From SAR202 cluster bacterium (GTDB taxonomy: Bacteria > Chloroflexota > Dehalococcoidia > Lucifugimonadales > UBA2962): a stretch of 32,398 nucleotides of DNA. Location: contig VFGV01000006.1 of NCBI GenBank assembly GCA_009392275.1, positions 1 to 32,398 on the forward strand, written 5' to 3'. Positions 8,240-16,452 of this stretch are shown here, piece after piece. Positions within the stretch are counted from its first letter, which is position 1, and every line of letters starts with the position of its first letter. The translations under genes were made by a program, and so were the position numbers. A model generated the notes under the pieces. The model was not told the origin of the DNA. It did no database searches and worked only from the letters and a program-made list of their open reading frames with translations.

Positions 8240-9481
8240 ATGTACAATAAAATCCAAACTCAAGCCTGGATAGTTATTAGTCTTTGGCTTATAGCAACTA
8301 TGTTTGGATTCATCATGGTGTTTACGCTTGGGTTATTATTACCATCGATTGCTGAAGAGTTGAATTTGTCTCCAGGAATGCAGGGTGTGCTAGGCTCATC
8401 AGCATTTTTAGGTCAGGCGATTTTAGCAATTCCGATGGCTTGGTGGACTTCAAGATTTAACCCAGTAGCGGTAATAACATCCACGATAGTTTTGGGAGCT
8501 TTATTACTAGTATTACAGGGCTGGTCTCCGAGTTTCGCTATCTTATTAGTTGGAAGATTTGCTTTTGGAATAGCTTTGGTAACTATGGAACCACCAGGAG
8601 CTAAACTGATTTATCAGTGGTTCCCAATGAATAAAATATTATTTGTTAATGCTATACAAAACGCTCTTTTTGGATTTTTAATGGCAATTGGCGTCTTAGT
8701 AACACCGATATTACTAGATGCTCTCGATGACTGGCGGGTGCTACTTTATTTGTCAGGAGCCGTATATGGGTTCATAGCTATAGTTTGGATGTTGCTAGGC
8801 AGACAAAATAATCAATCAGATAAAGAAACCAAGGCTGAAGAAGCTGCTCAAGATTTTAATCCAGCAACCCCATTAGCAAAAGTCCTGCTACATAGAGATC
8901 TTGTGTTGACTTGTGTAGGATTTTCTTCAGCCGCTGTTGTGTTTTCATCATTCAATACCTTTTTTCCAACATTAGCTGGCGATAAAGGTATATCGCTAGC
9001 GTGGAGCGGCATAATTTTAGCTATTAATTTTATAACTGGGGGGATTCTGGGGCTTATCATGTCTAGATACTTTGGGAAAATATCATATGCAAACCTTGTT
9101 ATGATTTTCCTTATTGTGGTTATGGTAGTCAGTTACACTTTAATTACACTTACAGACAGTCGAGCATTATTAATCGTTTTAGTTGTTTTCACAGGTATAT
9201 CTGGAGCATACTTCCCTATTCTTTACACAGAAGCATTTAAATTAAAAGGAGTAACAGTTAACCGTATTCCGGTGGCTGTCGCAGCTGTCATGGCTTCCTT
9301 TGGGTTAGGCCTGTTCATAGGACCAATAATTACAGGCTTCCTTGAAGAAACACTTGGTGATTTAGGTCTTGCCATGATTATTTCAGCACAATTTGGCGTT
9401 CTTCTATTGCCTGCTGGATTTTTCATTCGATTTACCAATGACACCAAGAATACTGAAAGTCCATCACATCAAACCAAATAA
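8240..9481 (+). CDS. Major facilitator superfamily transporter
   Basis: This 413-residue hydrophobic protein has about 12 predicted membrane segments and two halves separated by a polar loop near residues 190-215 (NQSDKETKAEEAAQDF). The N-half (GLLLPSIAEELNLSPGMQGVL) and the loop-2 region (AWWTSRF) resemble the CynX/NimT-like and NNP-like branches of the MFS, which move anions and small organic acids. This is a secondary transporter of the inner membrane; the substrate is unknown. The ATG at 8240 has no evident ribosome-binding sequence. It lies 72 bases after tRNA-Leu and is followed by a second, unrelated-looking MFS gene. Confidence 0.85.
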   Translation: MYNKIQTQAWIVISLWLIATMFGFIMVFTLGLLLPSIAEELNLSPGMQGVLGSSAFLGQAILAIPMAWWTSRFNPVAVITSTIVLGALLLVLQGWSPSFAILLVGRFAFGIALVTMEPPGAKLIYQWFPMNKILFVNAIQNALFGFLMAIGVLVTPILLDALDDWRVLLYLSGAVYGFIAIVWMLLGRQNNQSDKETKAEEAAQDFNPATPLAKVLLHRDLVLTCVGFSSAAVVFSSFNTFFPTLAGDKGISLAWSGIILAINFITGGILGLIMSRYFGKISYANLVMIFLIVVMVVSYTLITLTDSRALLIVLVVFTGISGAYFPILYTEAFKLKGVTVNRIPVAVAAVMASFGLGLFIGPIITGFLEETLGDLGLAMIISAQFGVLLLPAGFFIRFTNDTKNTESPSHQTK

Positions 9482-9495
9482 ACAGATTACGCTAG

Positions 9496-9545
9496 TTGAC
9501 TCAATAGACTTTGAAATATATTGTGTGAGTGCATCGGGTCACAAT
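9496..9545 (+). promoter_or_regulatory. Candidate sigma-70-type promoter with overlapping inverted repeat
   Basis: TTGACT at 9496-9501 and TATTGT at 9519-9524 are separated by 17 bases, a good match to a housekeeping promoter. It lies about 95 bases before the MFS start at 9619. A 6-base inverted repeat, ATTGTG at 9520-9525 and CACAAT at 9540-9545 (14-base spacer), overlaps the -10 box and start region and could be a repressor site. The pattern is seen directly; its function is inferred. Confidence 0.4.
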
Positions 9546-9618
9546 GTATCCTCGCAAAATTCTTATTGATTTGCATCGATCAATTGTGCCAAAGCATTAC
9601 GTAAATTGAAGATCTCAC

Positions 9619-10902
9619 ATGGCAAATAAAATTTTAGAAAAACCTAATAGATCTGCTGTTTTTTCTTGGTGGCTGTATGATTTCTCCACCACTGCATTTT
9701 TCACCAGTACTATAGGGGTATTATTCCCTTTGTGGATAAGAGATGACATGGGCGGTAATGACGCTACAGTTACATACACTTGGGCTATAGCCATGCTAAT
9801 TAATGCAATTCTCGGACCAGTATTTGGAGCTCTATCTGACAATGCAAAAAAAAGAATGCCACTTCTAACTGCTTTTTCTCTAATTGGTATCGGCACATCC
9901 TTCCTAATTGGCACATTCAATAGCATCTCATCTTCTTTGATCCTGTATGCAATCGGTTTAATTGCCTTGCACACAGCGGTTGTTATTTATAACTCACTAA
10001 TTCCGGAAGTCAGTAATAAAAATAATCGTGGATTTATTACGGCGGTCGGGGTAGGAGTCGGATACGTAGGAGCATTAACCACAATACTGCTGGCTATATT
10101 CATAGTCGACGACACATGGGGGCTAGATATGGGGTATGTGTTTGGCTTCAGAATGACCGGAATAATCATGCTAATTACAGCATTACCACTGCTGTTACTA
10201 CTAAAGGAAAAACCTAAAGTTGTTGAAAACCTTAGCTTAGGAAGCATAATAAAGTACGCTTTTACAGATCTTATAAATACAGCAATCGAAGCTGGCAAAA
10301 TTCCGGGCCTATTAATGTTTTTCTCAGGGCGTTTTTGGTACTACTTAGCAATACAAACAGCATCAGTAATAGCAATACTTTTTGCAACAGACACTGTGGG
10401 GCTTACTACGACCGAAGCGATGTTAGTTTTAATTGTAGGAATATCGGTTGCAATACCATTTGCGCCTCTTTGGGGCAAACTAAACGACAAAATAGGTCCA
10501 ATTAAATGTATGAATGTAGTTTTATTGGGCTGGGTGTTAAATATACTAGCAACTATAGCAATACCTGTATTAGGTCTATCGCCTAATATTTGGTGGGTAA
10601 TCGGTATAACAAGTGGAATATTCACTGCTGGCATATGGTCTACGGATCGCCCATTACTTACTTATATAACAATTGAAAATGGTGGCAAATCAGAAGGTGA
10701 CATAGGTAAATTTTTTGGATTGATGAGCGTCACTGGCCGCCTGTCAACAGTAGTGGGGCCATTTATATGGGGGTTATTAGTGGTTACTTTTGGTTGGGGA
10801 CAAACAATTGGAGTTGTATTTCTTCTGATTTCAACAATAATCGCTCTTTTTTGTTTATACGGAGTCAAGATCGAACTGACTGACACGAAAAACAAAAGCT
10901 AG
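9619..10902 (+). CDS. MFS transporter, UMF1/Atg22-like
   Basis: This 427-residue polytopic membrane protein starts FSWWLYDFSTTAFFTSTI, matching the conserved YDwAnSAF opening of the UMF1/Atg22-like MFS branch. It continues with PLWIRDDMGG and GPVFGALSDNAKKRMPLL, the MFS loop-2 motif. About 11-12 membrane segments can be counted. A second D-KIG loop (WGKLNDKIGPIK, about 290-301) is the equivalent motif of the C-half. Atg22 itself exports amino acids from yeast vacuoles; bacterial substrates are not established. A candidate promoter sits upstream at 9496-9524. It converges on the alanine racemase gene with a 22-base gap and no obvious terminator between them. Confidence 0.85.
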   Translation: MANKILEKPNRSAVFSWWLYDFSTTAFFTSTIGVLFPLWIRDDMGGNDATVTYTWAIAMLINAILGPVFGALSDNAKKRMPLLTAFSLIGIGTSFLIGTFNSISSSLILYAIGLIALHTAVVIYNSLIPEVSNKNNRGFITAVGVGVGYVGALTTILLAIFIVDDTWGLDMGYVFGFRMTGIIMLITALPLLLLLKEKPKVVENLSLGSIIKYAFTDLINTAIEAGKIPGLLMFFSGRFWYYLAIQTASVIAILFATDTVGLTTTEAMLVLIVGISVAIPFAPLWGKLNDKIGPIKCMNVVLLGWVLNILATIAIPVLGLSPNIWWVIGITSGIFTAGIWSTDRPLLTYITIENGGKSEGDIGKFFGLMSVTGRLSTVVGPFIWGLLVVTFGWGQTIGVVFLLISTIIALFCLYGVKIELTDTKNKS

Positions 10903-10924
10903 AAACAAAAAGTTACATTCGAAT

Positions 10925-12067
10925 TTAGATATAAAATCGAGGAACCCTAGCACTTATTCCACAAAGCACTTCATAAGGAATTGTAGAGCTCCAATTACCC
11001 ACATCCCATGCAGAAATTCCCAGATTACCGTCTTCTCCTATAATAACCACTACATCTCCTGATTTAACTCCAGATATATCCGTTACATCCACCAGAATAC
11101 TATCCATAGCCACTGCTCCAACTATTGGAGCATATTTGCCATTTATTATTACCTGGCCACGATTTGACAACAATCTATTCAATCCATCAGCATAACCAAC
11201 TGGCAACGTGGCAATAATTGAGTTCTTTTTAGTTTTAAAGGTTCGATTGTAGCCAAGAGCAGTATTTGGTGGAACTTTCTTTATAAACCCAACTTTTGTT
11301 TTAAACGACATTACTGGTTTAAGAGGCACAGGAGTTTTCAAATTTCCAGGTTTTATCCCATACACAGATAAACCAGCTCGCACCATATCAAACCAATTAC
11401 CTTTATGCAGAAGGGCTCCAGCGCTATTGGCTACGTGTCTGACAACAGATTCGTCGTTCAATAAATTGTTATCAATAAGCACCTCCTGGAAAGTTGAAAC
11501 TTGCTTTTTGGTGTAGGTTAAATCTGTCTCATCAGCGGAAGATAAATGTGAAAAAATTCCTGTCAACTCAACACCTTTATAACTTTTAGCCTTTTGCAAG
11601 AATTTGTGTATGTCATATGGGCCTATTCCAAGCCTTCCCATTCCTGTATCAACTTTCAGGTGATAAGAAAATTGTTTTCCTTTCTGTTCGGCAACTTTGG
11701 AAAAAGCTTTCAAAGTTGCCAAATCATATATTGTCGGCACAAGTGAGTATTCAAAAAAGATCTCTTCTTGACTTGGATAGCAACCTCCAAACACAAGTAT
11801 ATTTCCAGTGATGCCAGATTCCCGGAGTTTCTGGCCTTCTTCGGCAATAGCTACTCCAAAATCTTGAACACCCATATCTTGGAGACACCTGGCCACACGC
11901 TTATGTCCATGACCATATGCGTCCGCCTTGACAACTGCCATCACCTTAACTCCATCAGGCAAATGAGTTTTGATTGAGTTTAAATTAAACCTCAAAGCTT
12001 CTAGGTTAATTTCAACCCAAGTTGGGCGCAAACCATATAAATCAACTTCACTTCTTTTAACAACCAT
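10925..12067 (-). CDS. alr: Alanine racemase
   Basis: This 380-residue PLP-dependent fold-III racemase interconverts L- and D-alanine for peptidoglycan. The PLP lysine is Lys47 in AVVKADAYGHG. The second base tyrosine is in ALGYNRTF, followed by the family signature PVGYADGLNR and by GAVAMDSILVDVT, which shapes the substrate entry. The length is normal. It is the last gene of a five-gene minus-strand run and lies 10 bases after the YbaK-type gene, so it is likely co-transcribed. The start at 12067 is ATG with AGGT very close upstream. Because catabolic genes precede it, a relaxed-specificity amino-acid racemase is possible, but canonical Alr is the simplest call. Confidence 0.93.
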   Translation of the reverse strand: MVVKRSEVDLYGLRPTWVEINLEALRFNLNSIKTHLPDGVKVMAVVKADAYGHGHKRVARCLQDMGVQDFGVAIAEEGQKLRESGITGNILVFGGCYPSQEEIFFEYSLVPTIYDLATLKAFSKVAEQKGKQFSYHLKVDTGMGRLGIGPYDIHKFLQKAKSYKGVELTGIFSHLSSADETDLTYTKKQVSTFQEVLIDNNLLNDESVVRHVANSAGALLHKGNWFDMVRAGLSVYGIKPGNLKTPVPLKPVMSFKTKVGFIKKVPPNTALGYNRTFKTKKNSIIATLPVGYADGLNRLLSNRGQVIINGKYAPIVGAVAMDSILVDVTDISGVKSGDVVVIIGEDGNLGISAWDVGNWSSTIPYEVLCGISARVPRFYI

Positions 12068-12077
12068 TGACCTAAAC

Positions 12078-12590
12078 TTAACTTTCTTTTACTGCGGACA
12101 AACCAGAAATAAACTGAACATTTGGAAGTTTAGACAACTCATCTCCAGGAAGTTTTAATTTTGAAGAACGATCACCCGATCCAAGAATTATAAAATCTAA
12201 TGTTTTTATATTTTGATCGACATATATAGGCATATCATTAGGTAAACCGAAAGGAGTCACTCCTCCTATCAGCATTCCGGTAATTTCTTTTGTCTCATCT
12301 GCGGATGCAAACGAGGCCCGTTTTACATCCATTAACTTGGTTACAACCTTATTTACATCTAAACGCGAATTCGCCTGTACTAAACAAGCCACATACTTTT
12401 TAGGGCCACGCTTAGAGGCAACAATAATTGTGTTACCGCTGTTTTCTAATGGGTACCCATATTTTTCACAAAATTCCGCTGTGTCAGCGTATTCTGGATC
12501 AATAAGTACTATTTCATGATTTATCTTATAGTTATTTAAAGCAGTTAAGGTCTGCTGATTAGATGTACTATTATCGGACATACTTCCCAA
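12078..12590 (-). CDS. YbaK/ProX-type aminoacyl-tRNA deacylase
   Basis: A protein of up to 170 residues with the YbaK/aa-tRNA deacylase fold. The key segments are SKRGPKKYVACLVQANSRLD, with Lys and the start of the binding face, and GMLIGGVTPFGLPNDMPIYVD, the G-x3-G-PFG signature, followed by FIILGSGDRSSKLKLPGDEL. These free-standing proteins hydrolyse mischarged tRNAs such as Cys- or Ala-tRNAPro. Start choice: the longest frame begins with TTG at 12590 (AAGGA only 3 bases upstream), and an ATG three codons later at 12581 is equally possible. It sits between the MenC-like gene and alr. Confidence 0.88.
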   Translation of the reverse strand: MGSMSDNSTSNQQTLTALNNYKINHEIVLIDPEYADTAEFCEKYGYPLENSGNTIIVASKRGPKKYVACLVQANSRLDVNKVVTKLMDVKRASFASADETKEITGMLIGGVTPFGLPNDMPIYVDQNIKTLDFIILGSGDRSSKLKLPGDELSKLPNVQFISGLSAVKES

Positions 12591-12625
12591 TATTCCTTAA
12601 GTATCGTTCTTTCTATTATCTTATA

Positions 12626-13735
12626 TTAATCCTTAGGAAGCACTTCACTTTTTCGAATTGTTTGACTAACTAAGCGATCAGGATTGGGCTCAGGTAGTCC
12701 GTTTGCAAATGGCAAAAAGGTATTTCTGTCAGTTAACTCATTGGATGGATCGCATAAATCCTGAACATAAAATCTAGAGGATGGAAATAAATCTCCAGGA
12801 TATGTGAAATTGCTTAGAGTGGCCAATTCAATACATATTGCACCACCAAGTGCACTCTCTAACATGCCTCCCACCCATACCGGAACGCCCTGATTTTTGG
12901 CCATGTCATGAATTTGTTTTGAGTTAAAAAGCCCGCCTACTCTGCCTGGTTTAATATTTATATACTGACAAGCATTTATCTCTAACGCTTGCTCCGCTGC
13001 CTTAACACTATGGATAGTTTCATCTAAGCATATCGGAGTTTCAATTTCTCGTGCCAATGCAGCATGATCTACTATGTCATTCCAATGAAGAGGTTGTTCG
13101 ATGAATGCAAGATTTAACTTATCAATCTCTTTAAAAAGTGACAGATCATCCAAAGTATAGCCTGAGTTGCAATCAATATGGAGTGTAATATCAGGAAAAG
13201 TTGAACGTACTGCCTTCAGCATCTCTAAATCCCATCCTGGAGCCGCCTTTAATTTAACCCTAGGAAACCCTTTGTCCACAGCTATCTGAATGTTTTGTAT
13301 TAACTCATCAAATGAATCAAGAATACCAAAATCAGCACCCGGTATTACTTCTTTTGATTCTCCGCCAAGTAATCTATGCAAAGGTTCGGATGTGATCTTA
13401 CTCTGAAGTGTCCAGTAACATATTTCAATAGCAGCTTTAGCAAAGCTATTGCCTTTAAAAATTGATAACTCCCTATCCATATCTTCAGGAGACTTATAAT
13501 TTTTACCTACGATATGTGGTCCAAAAATCTCTGACACATGATAAAAAACAGATCCGGCACTTTCATTTAAATATGTCGGTGCATAGAATGGAGTTGACTC
13601 TGACCAAGCATATGAATCCCCGCTGTAAGCTTTAGTCAAAACAGAATGTATATCGTAATCCGCCCCATATGCCGTACGCCAAGGCTGAATTAACGGCATT
13701 GCGACATAGTAAACTTCTAATTTATCTATATTCAT
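12626..13735 (-). CDS. Enolase-superfamily enzyme, o-succinylbenzoate synthase / N-succinylamino acid racemase type
   Basis: A 369-residue protein with the complete active site of the muconate-lactonizing/OSBS-NSAR subgroup. It has Lys161-x-Lys163 (VKLKAAPG), metal ligands Asp188 (HIDCN), Glu213 (FIEQPL) and Asp238 (CLDETI), the second-face Lys262 (NIKPGRVGG), and GGMLESALG in the C-terminal part. This subgroup makes o-succinylbenzoate for menaquinone or racemizes N-acyl amino acids. No other men genes are near, and SMP-30 and DUF3500 genes are upstream, so a catabolic racemase or cycloisomerase role is at least as likely as menC. The ATG is preceded by GGTGA. The gap to the DUF3500 gene is 45 bases. 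Confidence 0.9.
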   Translation of the reverse strand: MNIDKLEVYYVAMPLIQPWRTAYGADYDIHSVLTKAYSGDSYAWSESTPFYAPTYLNESAGSVFYHVSEIFGPHIVGKNYKSPEDMDRELSIFKGNSFAKAAIEICYWTLQSKITSEPLHRLLGGESKEVIPGADFGILDSFDELIQNIQIAVDKGFPRVKLKAAPGWDLEMLKAVRSTFPDITLHIDCNSGYTLDDLSLFKEIDKLNLAFIEQPLHWNDIVDHAALAREIETPICLDETIHSVKAAEQALEINACQYINIKPGRVGGLFNSKQIHDMAKNQGVPVWVGGMLESALGGAICIELATLSNFTYPGDLFPSSRFYVQDLCDPSNELTDRNTFLPFANGLPEPNPDRLVSQTIRKSEVLPKD

Positions 13736-13780
13736 TTAATATCACCCATATTTTATGTATATTTTTAAAATAGTAATCGA

Positions 13781-14818
13781 TCAGTGGATATGTGACTGCT
13801 CATAATGCATCCGAAGTAAGTCTACTCCAAAATCCTCATCAATATCTCGAATAACAGAATGAATATGATTCGCGTCATTTTGAACATTATCCTGTTCAAT
13901 TAATAAACTATGCGGTCTCGTGCGCTGAATACGAAAATATCTGCCTTCATTCAAAGAAAAACCACCAGCCCAAGCAAATTTTAACCTTTCAAACCCTTCA
14001 TCTTTAAAAGAATCCAGAATTGGCTTAGATAATTCAGGTCTTAACCGCTGAATATACTCATTTAATAATTTTAGGAATAATCCTTTCTGAGACTTATTCA
14101 TATTAGTTACCTCAATACCATCATGCGGTAAAGTTGTGCCGCTACCATCAAGTAATAAAGGGCTATTTAACGTGTAAATATCCAAAGGAGCTAGTTCACT
14201 AACTAAAGCCTTAGATCGCTGCGCATTATCAAAAGAAGACATTAATTCTCTCGCCATTTCATCTGTATTCCACAAAACACCTGTACCTGCCCCATCATAT
14301 CCGTCCGGAATGATTCCCGGGTTAGATCCCATGAAATTTGGAGTCGAAGCTATCAACCCACCATCTACTATTGTGAATGCACAAAACAAATGATGTCCAT
14401 TTACGCTCCAGCTCCACGAATTAGAACCAGGGATTCCAAATATACGCAAGTAATAAAGATCTGGATCTCTTTCAAAAATTACGGCATTTCTATCAGCTTC
14501 AATCTCCTTTAACACAACTTCCAAAGCGGTAATATTTTTAGCTATCTCAGTTCCGACTACTGACAACCCTGTAGATAGTAAGGCAAACATTAAGTTTTTC
14601 TGTTTATCATCCAGGTTTTTTAACGGCAATCCGCGAAACTTTATTGGGGCATAATGCCAAAGAAGACGCTCATAATGTACTTCCGTATACAGGGCTAATA
14701 ACTTCTGATCAATGGTTAAATTAGTGATCAATGTATTAGCTGCTTCTGTCATTTCAGCAGCAACGTCCGGTAAATATGGACTCGAATGAATATATTCCCT
14801 ATCAAGTGTATTAGTCAT
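13781..14818 (-). CDS. DUF3500 domain protein
   Basis: This 345-residue protein matches the DUF3500 family. It has LYYLRIFGIPG then SWSWSVNGHHLFCAFTIVDG (about 135-153), with the conserved GHHL at 141-144. Next come STPNFMGSNPGIIPDG, and later FAWAGGF and GRYFRIQRTRPHSLLIEQDN, with a C-terminal acidic HSVIRDIDEDFG. No biochemical function is established for the family that I can name with confidence; conserved His and Asp residues would fit a metal-dependent enzyme. No signal peptide is seen here. It lies 14 bases after the SMP-30 gene and upstream of the MenC-like gene in the same run, so it probably acts in the same pathway. GAGAAG precedes the ATG. Confidence 0.8.
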   Translation of the reverse strand: MTNTLDREYIHSSPYLPDVAAEMTEAANTLITNLTIDQKLLALYTEVHYERLLWHYAPIKFRGLPLKNLDDKQKNLMFALLSTGLSVVGTEIAKNITALEVVLKEIEADRNAVIFERDPDLYYLRIFGIPGSNSWSWSVNGHHLFCAFTIVDGGLIASTPNFMGSNPGIIPDGYDGAGTGVLWNTDEMARELMSSFDNAQRSKALVSELAPLDIYTLNSPLLLDGSGTTLPHDGIEVTNMNKSQKGLFLKLLNEYIQRLRPELSKPILDSFKDEGFERLKFAWAGGFSLNEGRYFRIQRTRPHSLLIEQDNVQNDANHIHSVIRDIDEDFGVDLLRMHYEQSHIH

Positions 14819-14832
14819 AAAACTTCTCTGAG

Positions 14833-15699
14833 TTACACAACGATCCTTGAGAAAAATTCTGGCACCCCAGATACACCTAAATCCGAAACATCGACTCTAT
14901 ATAAGGCACCAGCATATTCACCATTCAATGCTTTATCCTCTCCTCCAGCAGAAGTAATATACATTTGATTGTAGTGTTCGCCGCCAAAAATTAAACTCGT
15001 TGTATTGCGCATTGGTATGTCTAACTTACTCTCTAAAACACCAGACGCAGTATATTTATATACTCCATAACCTCCAAAACGTGCAGACCAAATATTGCCA
15101 TGAGAGTCTACAGTCATTCCGTCCGGCAAACCACCTTCTGGTGTCTGAACAAAAGTTTTGCGATTAGACAAATCACCAGTTTTTATGTCGTAATCAAATA
15201 TATCGATTCGATATTCAGTTGAGTCGGTATAGTACATTTTCTTTTTATCTAATGTGAAACCCATACCATTAGATATTCCTATGCCATCAAGAATGGGTTT
15301 AAAAGTACCATCTAAATTAAACCGATATAGTCTTCCTTTGCCCGAAGAATCTTCTATTGTTCCAGCAAATACTCGTCCTACAGGATCCGCTATAACATCA
15401 TTAAACTTCCTTCCCTGCTCTTCTTTAATTTCATCGATTAAATACCTAAACTTACCATTCTCTAATATAGCCATACCCGCAGGGTCCATAAAGCAAAGCA
15501 GGGATCCATCAGACTGAATTGTAAATCCACCTATTCCATTAGGTGCTTGATAATATAGTTCGTGTTTATCGCTAGCAGGGTCATACCTGTAAACCTGGGC
15601 ATTTGGTATGTCTACCCAATATAGTTTTTTGTCTACAGGATTCCATAGTGGACCTTCACCACACTCATTAGCATAATCGGCTATTAATTCTGGGCTCAC
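14833..15699 (-). CDS. SMP-30/gluconolactonase/LRE-family hydrolase
   Basis: A 288-residue six-bladed propeller of the SMP-30/regucalcin/gluconolactonase family. These calcium- or zinc-dependent enzymes open sugar-acid lactones. The metal ligands expected for the family are visible: Glu in NECGEGPLWNP near residue 15, Asn in ISNGMGF near 147, and Asp in LPDGMTVD near 197. The opening LYWVDIPNAQVYRYD is typical. Translation starts at GTG (15699) with a strong AAGGAG ten bases upstream, which settles the start. It is the first gene of the minus-strand run 10925-15699 and lies just beyond the hairpin at 15734-15768. Confidence 0.92.
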   Translation of the reverse strand: MSPELIADYANECGEGPLWNPVDKKLYWVDIPNAQVYRYDPASDKHELYYQAPNGIGGFTIQSDGSLLCFMDPAGMAILENGKFRYLIDEIKEEQGRKFNDVIADPVGRVFAGTIEDSSGKGRLYRFNLDGTFKPILDGIGISNGMGFTLDKKKMYYTDSTEYRIDIFDYDIKTGDLSNRKTFVQTPEGGLPDGMTVDSHGNIWSARFGGYGVYKYTASGVLESKLDIPMRNTTSLIFGGEHYNQMYITSAGGEDKALNGEYAGALYRVDVSDLGVSGVPEFFSRIVV

Positions 15700-15733
15700 T
15701 TTGTCACTCCTTAATAAATATTTGCTTAAAAGT

Positions 15734-15768
15734 AAAAGCGGACCTTAAATGTTTTAAGGTCCGCTTTT
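15734..15768 (-). terminator. Strong hairpin terminator after the HU gene
   Basis: A perfect 16-bp inverted repeat (aaaagcggaccttaaa at 15734-15749 and its complement at 15753-15768) has a 3-base loop and T-rich flanks on both strands. It lies 63 bases downstream of the HU stop, reading leftwards, and before the SMP-30 start. It should end HU transcripts and insulate the catabolic run. Confidence 0.88.
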
Positions 15769-15831
15769 TATATTCTTAATTTGATATTTATGATCACATT
15801 AACTTACAAATTAACCGATCTTTATATCAGT

Positions 15832-16122
15832 TCACTGTGCCGCAGCGCTAAGATTTGCTCCAGCAGTAAATCCCACTCTTTTATGAGCTGGAACTGTAAT
15901 TAGCGAACCAGCCTGGCCTCCTCTAATTGGGCGAACCCTTCTGGCCTTAACTTGCCTAACTTCAAAAGACCCAAAACCTGTCAAAACAACACGATTATTA
16001 GCAGCAAGGGCTTCTTGGATACTATCAAGGACAGCATTAAGAGCAGACTCTCCTTGGGCCCTAGACCCTCCTAATTTAGAAGCGACCCTAGCCGTTAAAT
16101 CACTCTTTCTCAATGTTGCCAT
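15832..16122 (-). CDS. HU family DNA-binding protein
   Basis: A 96-residue nucleoid protein of the HU/IHF family. It starts MATLRKSDLTARVASKLGG and has ALNAVLDSIQEALAANNRVVLTGFGSFEVRQ, the dimer core with the family's GFGSF turn. The DNA-binding beta arm follows (KARRVRPIRGGQAGSLITVPAHKRVGFTAG); the family more often has RNP at the arm tip, here replaced by IRGGQAG. The ATG has a strong GAGGAGGGAG ribosome-binding stretch upstream. It has its own near-consensus promoter at 16281-16309, a leader of about 150 bases and a strong terminator, so it is a monocistronic unit as expected for an abundant architectural protein. Confidence 0.96.
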   Translation of the reverse strand: MATLRKSDLTARVASKLGGSRAQGESALNAVLDSIQEALAANNRVVLTGFGSFEVRQVKARRVRPIRGGQAGSLITVPAHKRVGFTAGANLSAAAQ

Positions 16123-16149
16123 TTACAACTCCCTCCTCATAAGAGATAT

Positions 16150-16172
16150 GTTTACTACAGCCATTAGTAAAC
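16150..16172 (-). promoter_or_regulatory. Leader hairpin upstream of the HU gene
   Basis: A perfect 8-bp stem (gtttacta at 16150-16157, tagtaaac at 16165-16172) with a 7-base loop lies in the HU leader, 27 bases before the HU start codon and just ahead of its ribosome-binding site. On the plus strand it is followed by five T residues, so it could also stop antisense or read-through transcription. A regulatory role is inference. Confidence 0.4.
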
Positions 16173-16280
16173 TTTTTAAACATAATGCAGAAGAAGAGTT
16201 TAAACAGCACCATATTATTTTACTGTCATGCACTCTATTCCCGTGCCACCGCACTGGAAGTCCCTCCGCGTATAGACCCG

Positions 16281-16309
16281 ATAGTATGTTTTTATACGAA
16301 TCATGTCAA
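16281..16309 (-). promoter_or_regulatory. Sigma-70-type promoter for the HU gene
   Basis: On the minus strand a perfect -35 box TTGACA (16309-16304) and a -10 box TACTAT (16286-16281) are separated by exactly 17 bases. Transcription should start near 16274, leaving a leader of about 150 bases before the HU ATG at 16122. This is the clearest promoter in the window. Confidence 0.75.
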
Positions 16310-16401
16310 GTCTTGAAATCCAATAAAGTTACATATCAACTATATTAAGAAAAAATTCATATGAAGCGTCAATTAATACCATATTTCTAGTATTTGTAAT
16401 A

Positions 16402-16413
16402 GAACTTTTGTTC
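16402..16413. promoter_or_regulatory. LexA/SOS-type operator upstream of the ImuB-like gene
   Basis: A perfect palindrome GAAC-TTTT-GTTC lies 39 bases before the ATG of the ImuB-like gene. It matches the GAAC-N4-GTTC core of the Gram-positive-type (Cheo) SOS box. An AT-rich stretch with a possible -10 (TTATTATAAA, about 16428-16437) follows. Its placement before a damage-tolerance gene supports LexA control; use of this motif by this organism is inferred. Confidence 0.65.
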
Positions 16414-16452
16414 TGTTAATATATATCTTATTATAAAAGTTTATCTTAATAA

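Noticed and set aside
12626-13735. Firm assignment as menC
   Set aside because: Active-site residues cannot separate OSBS from NSAR activity, and no menaquinone genes are nearby.
16148-16348. 66-residue plus-strand frame in the HU/ImuB intergenic region
   Set aside because: It runs across the HU leader hairpin and promoter, has no ribosome-binding site and looks like random translation.
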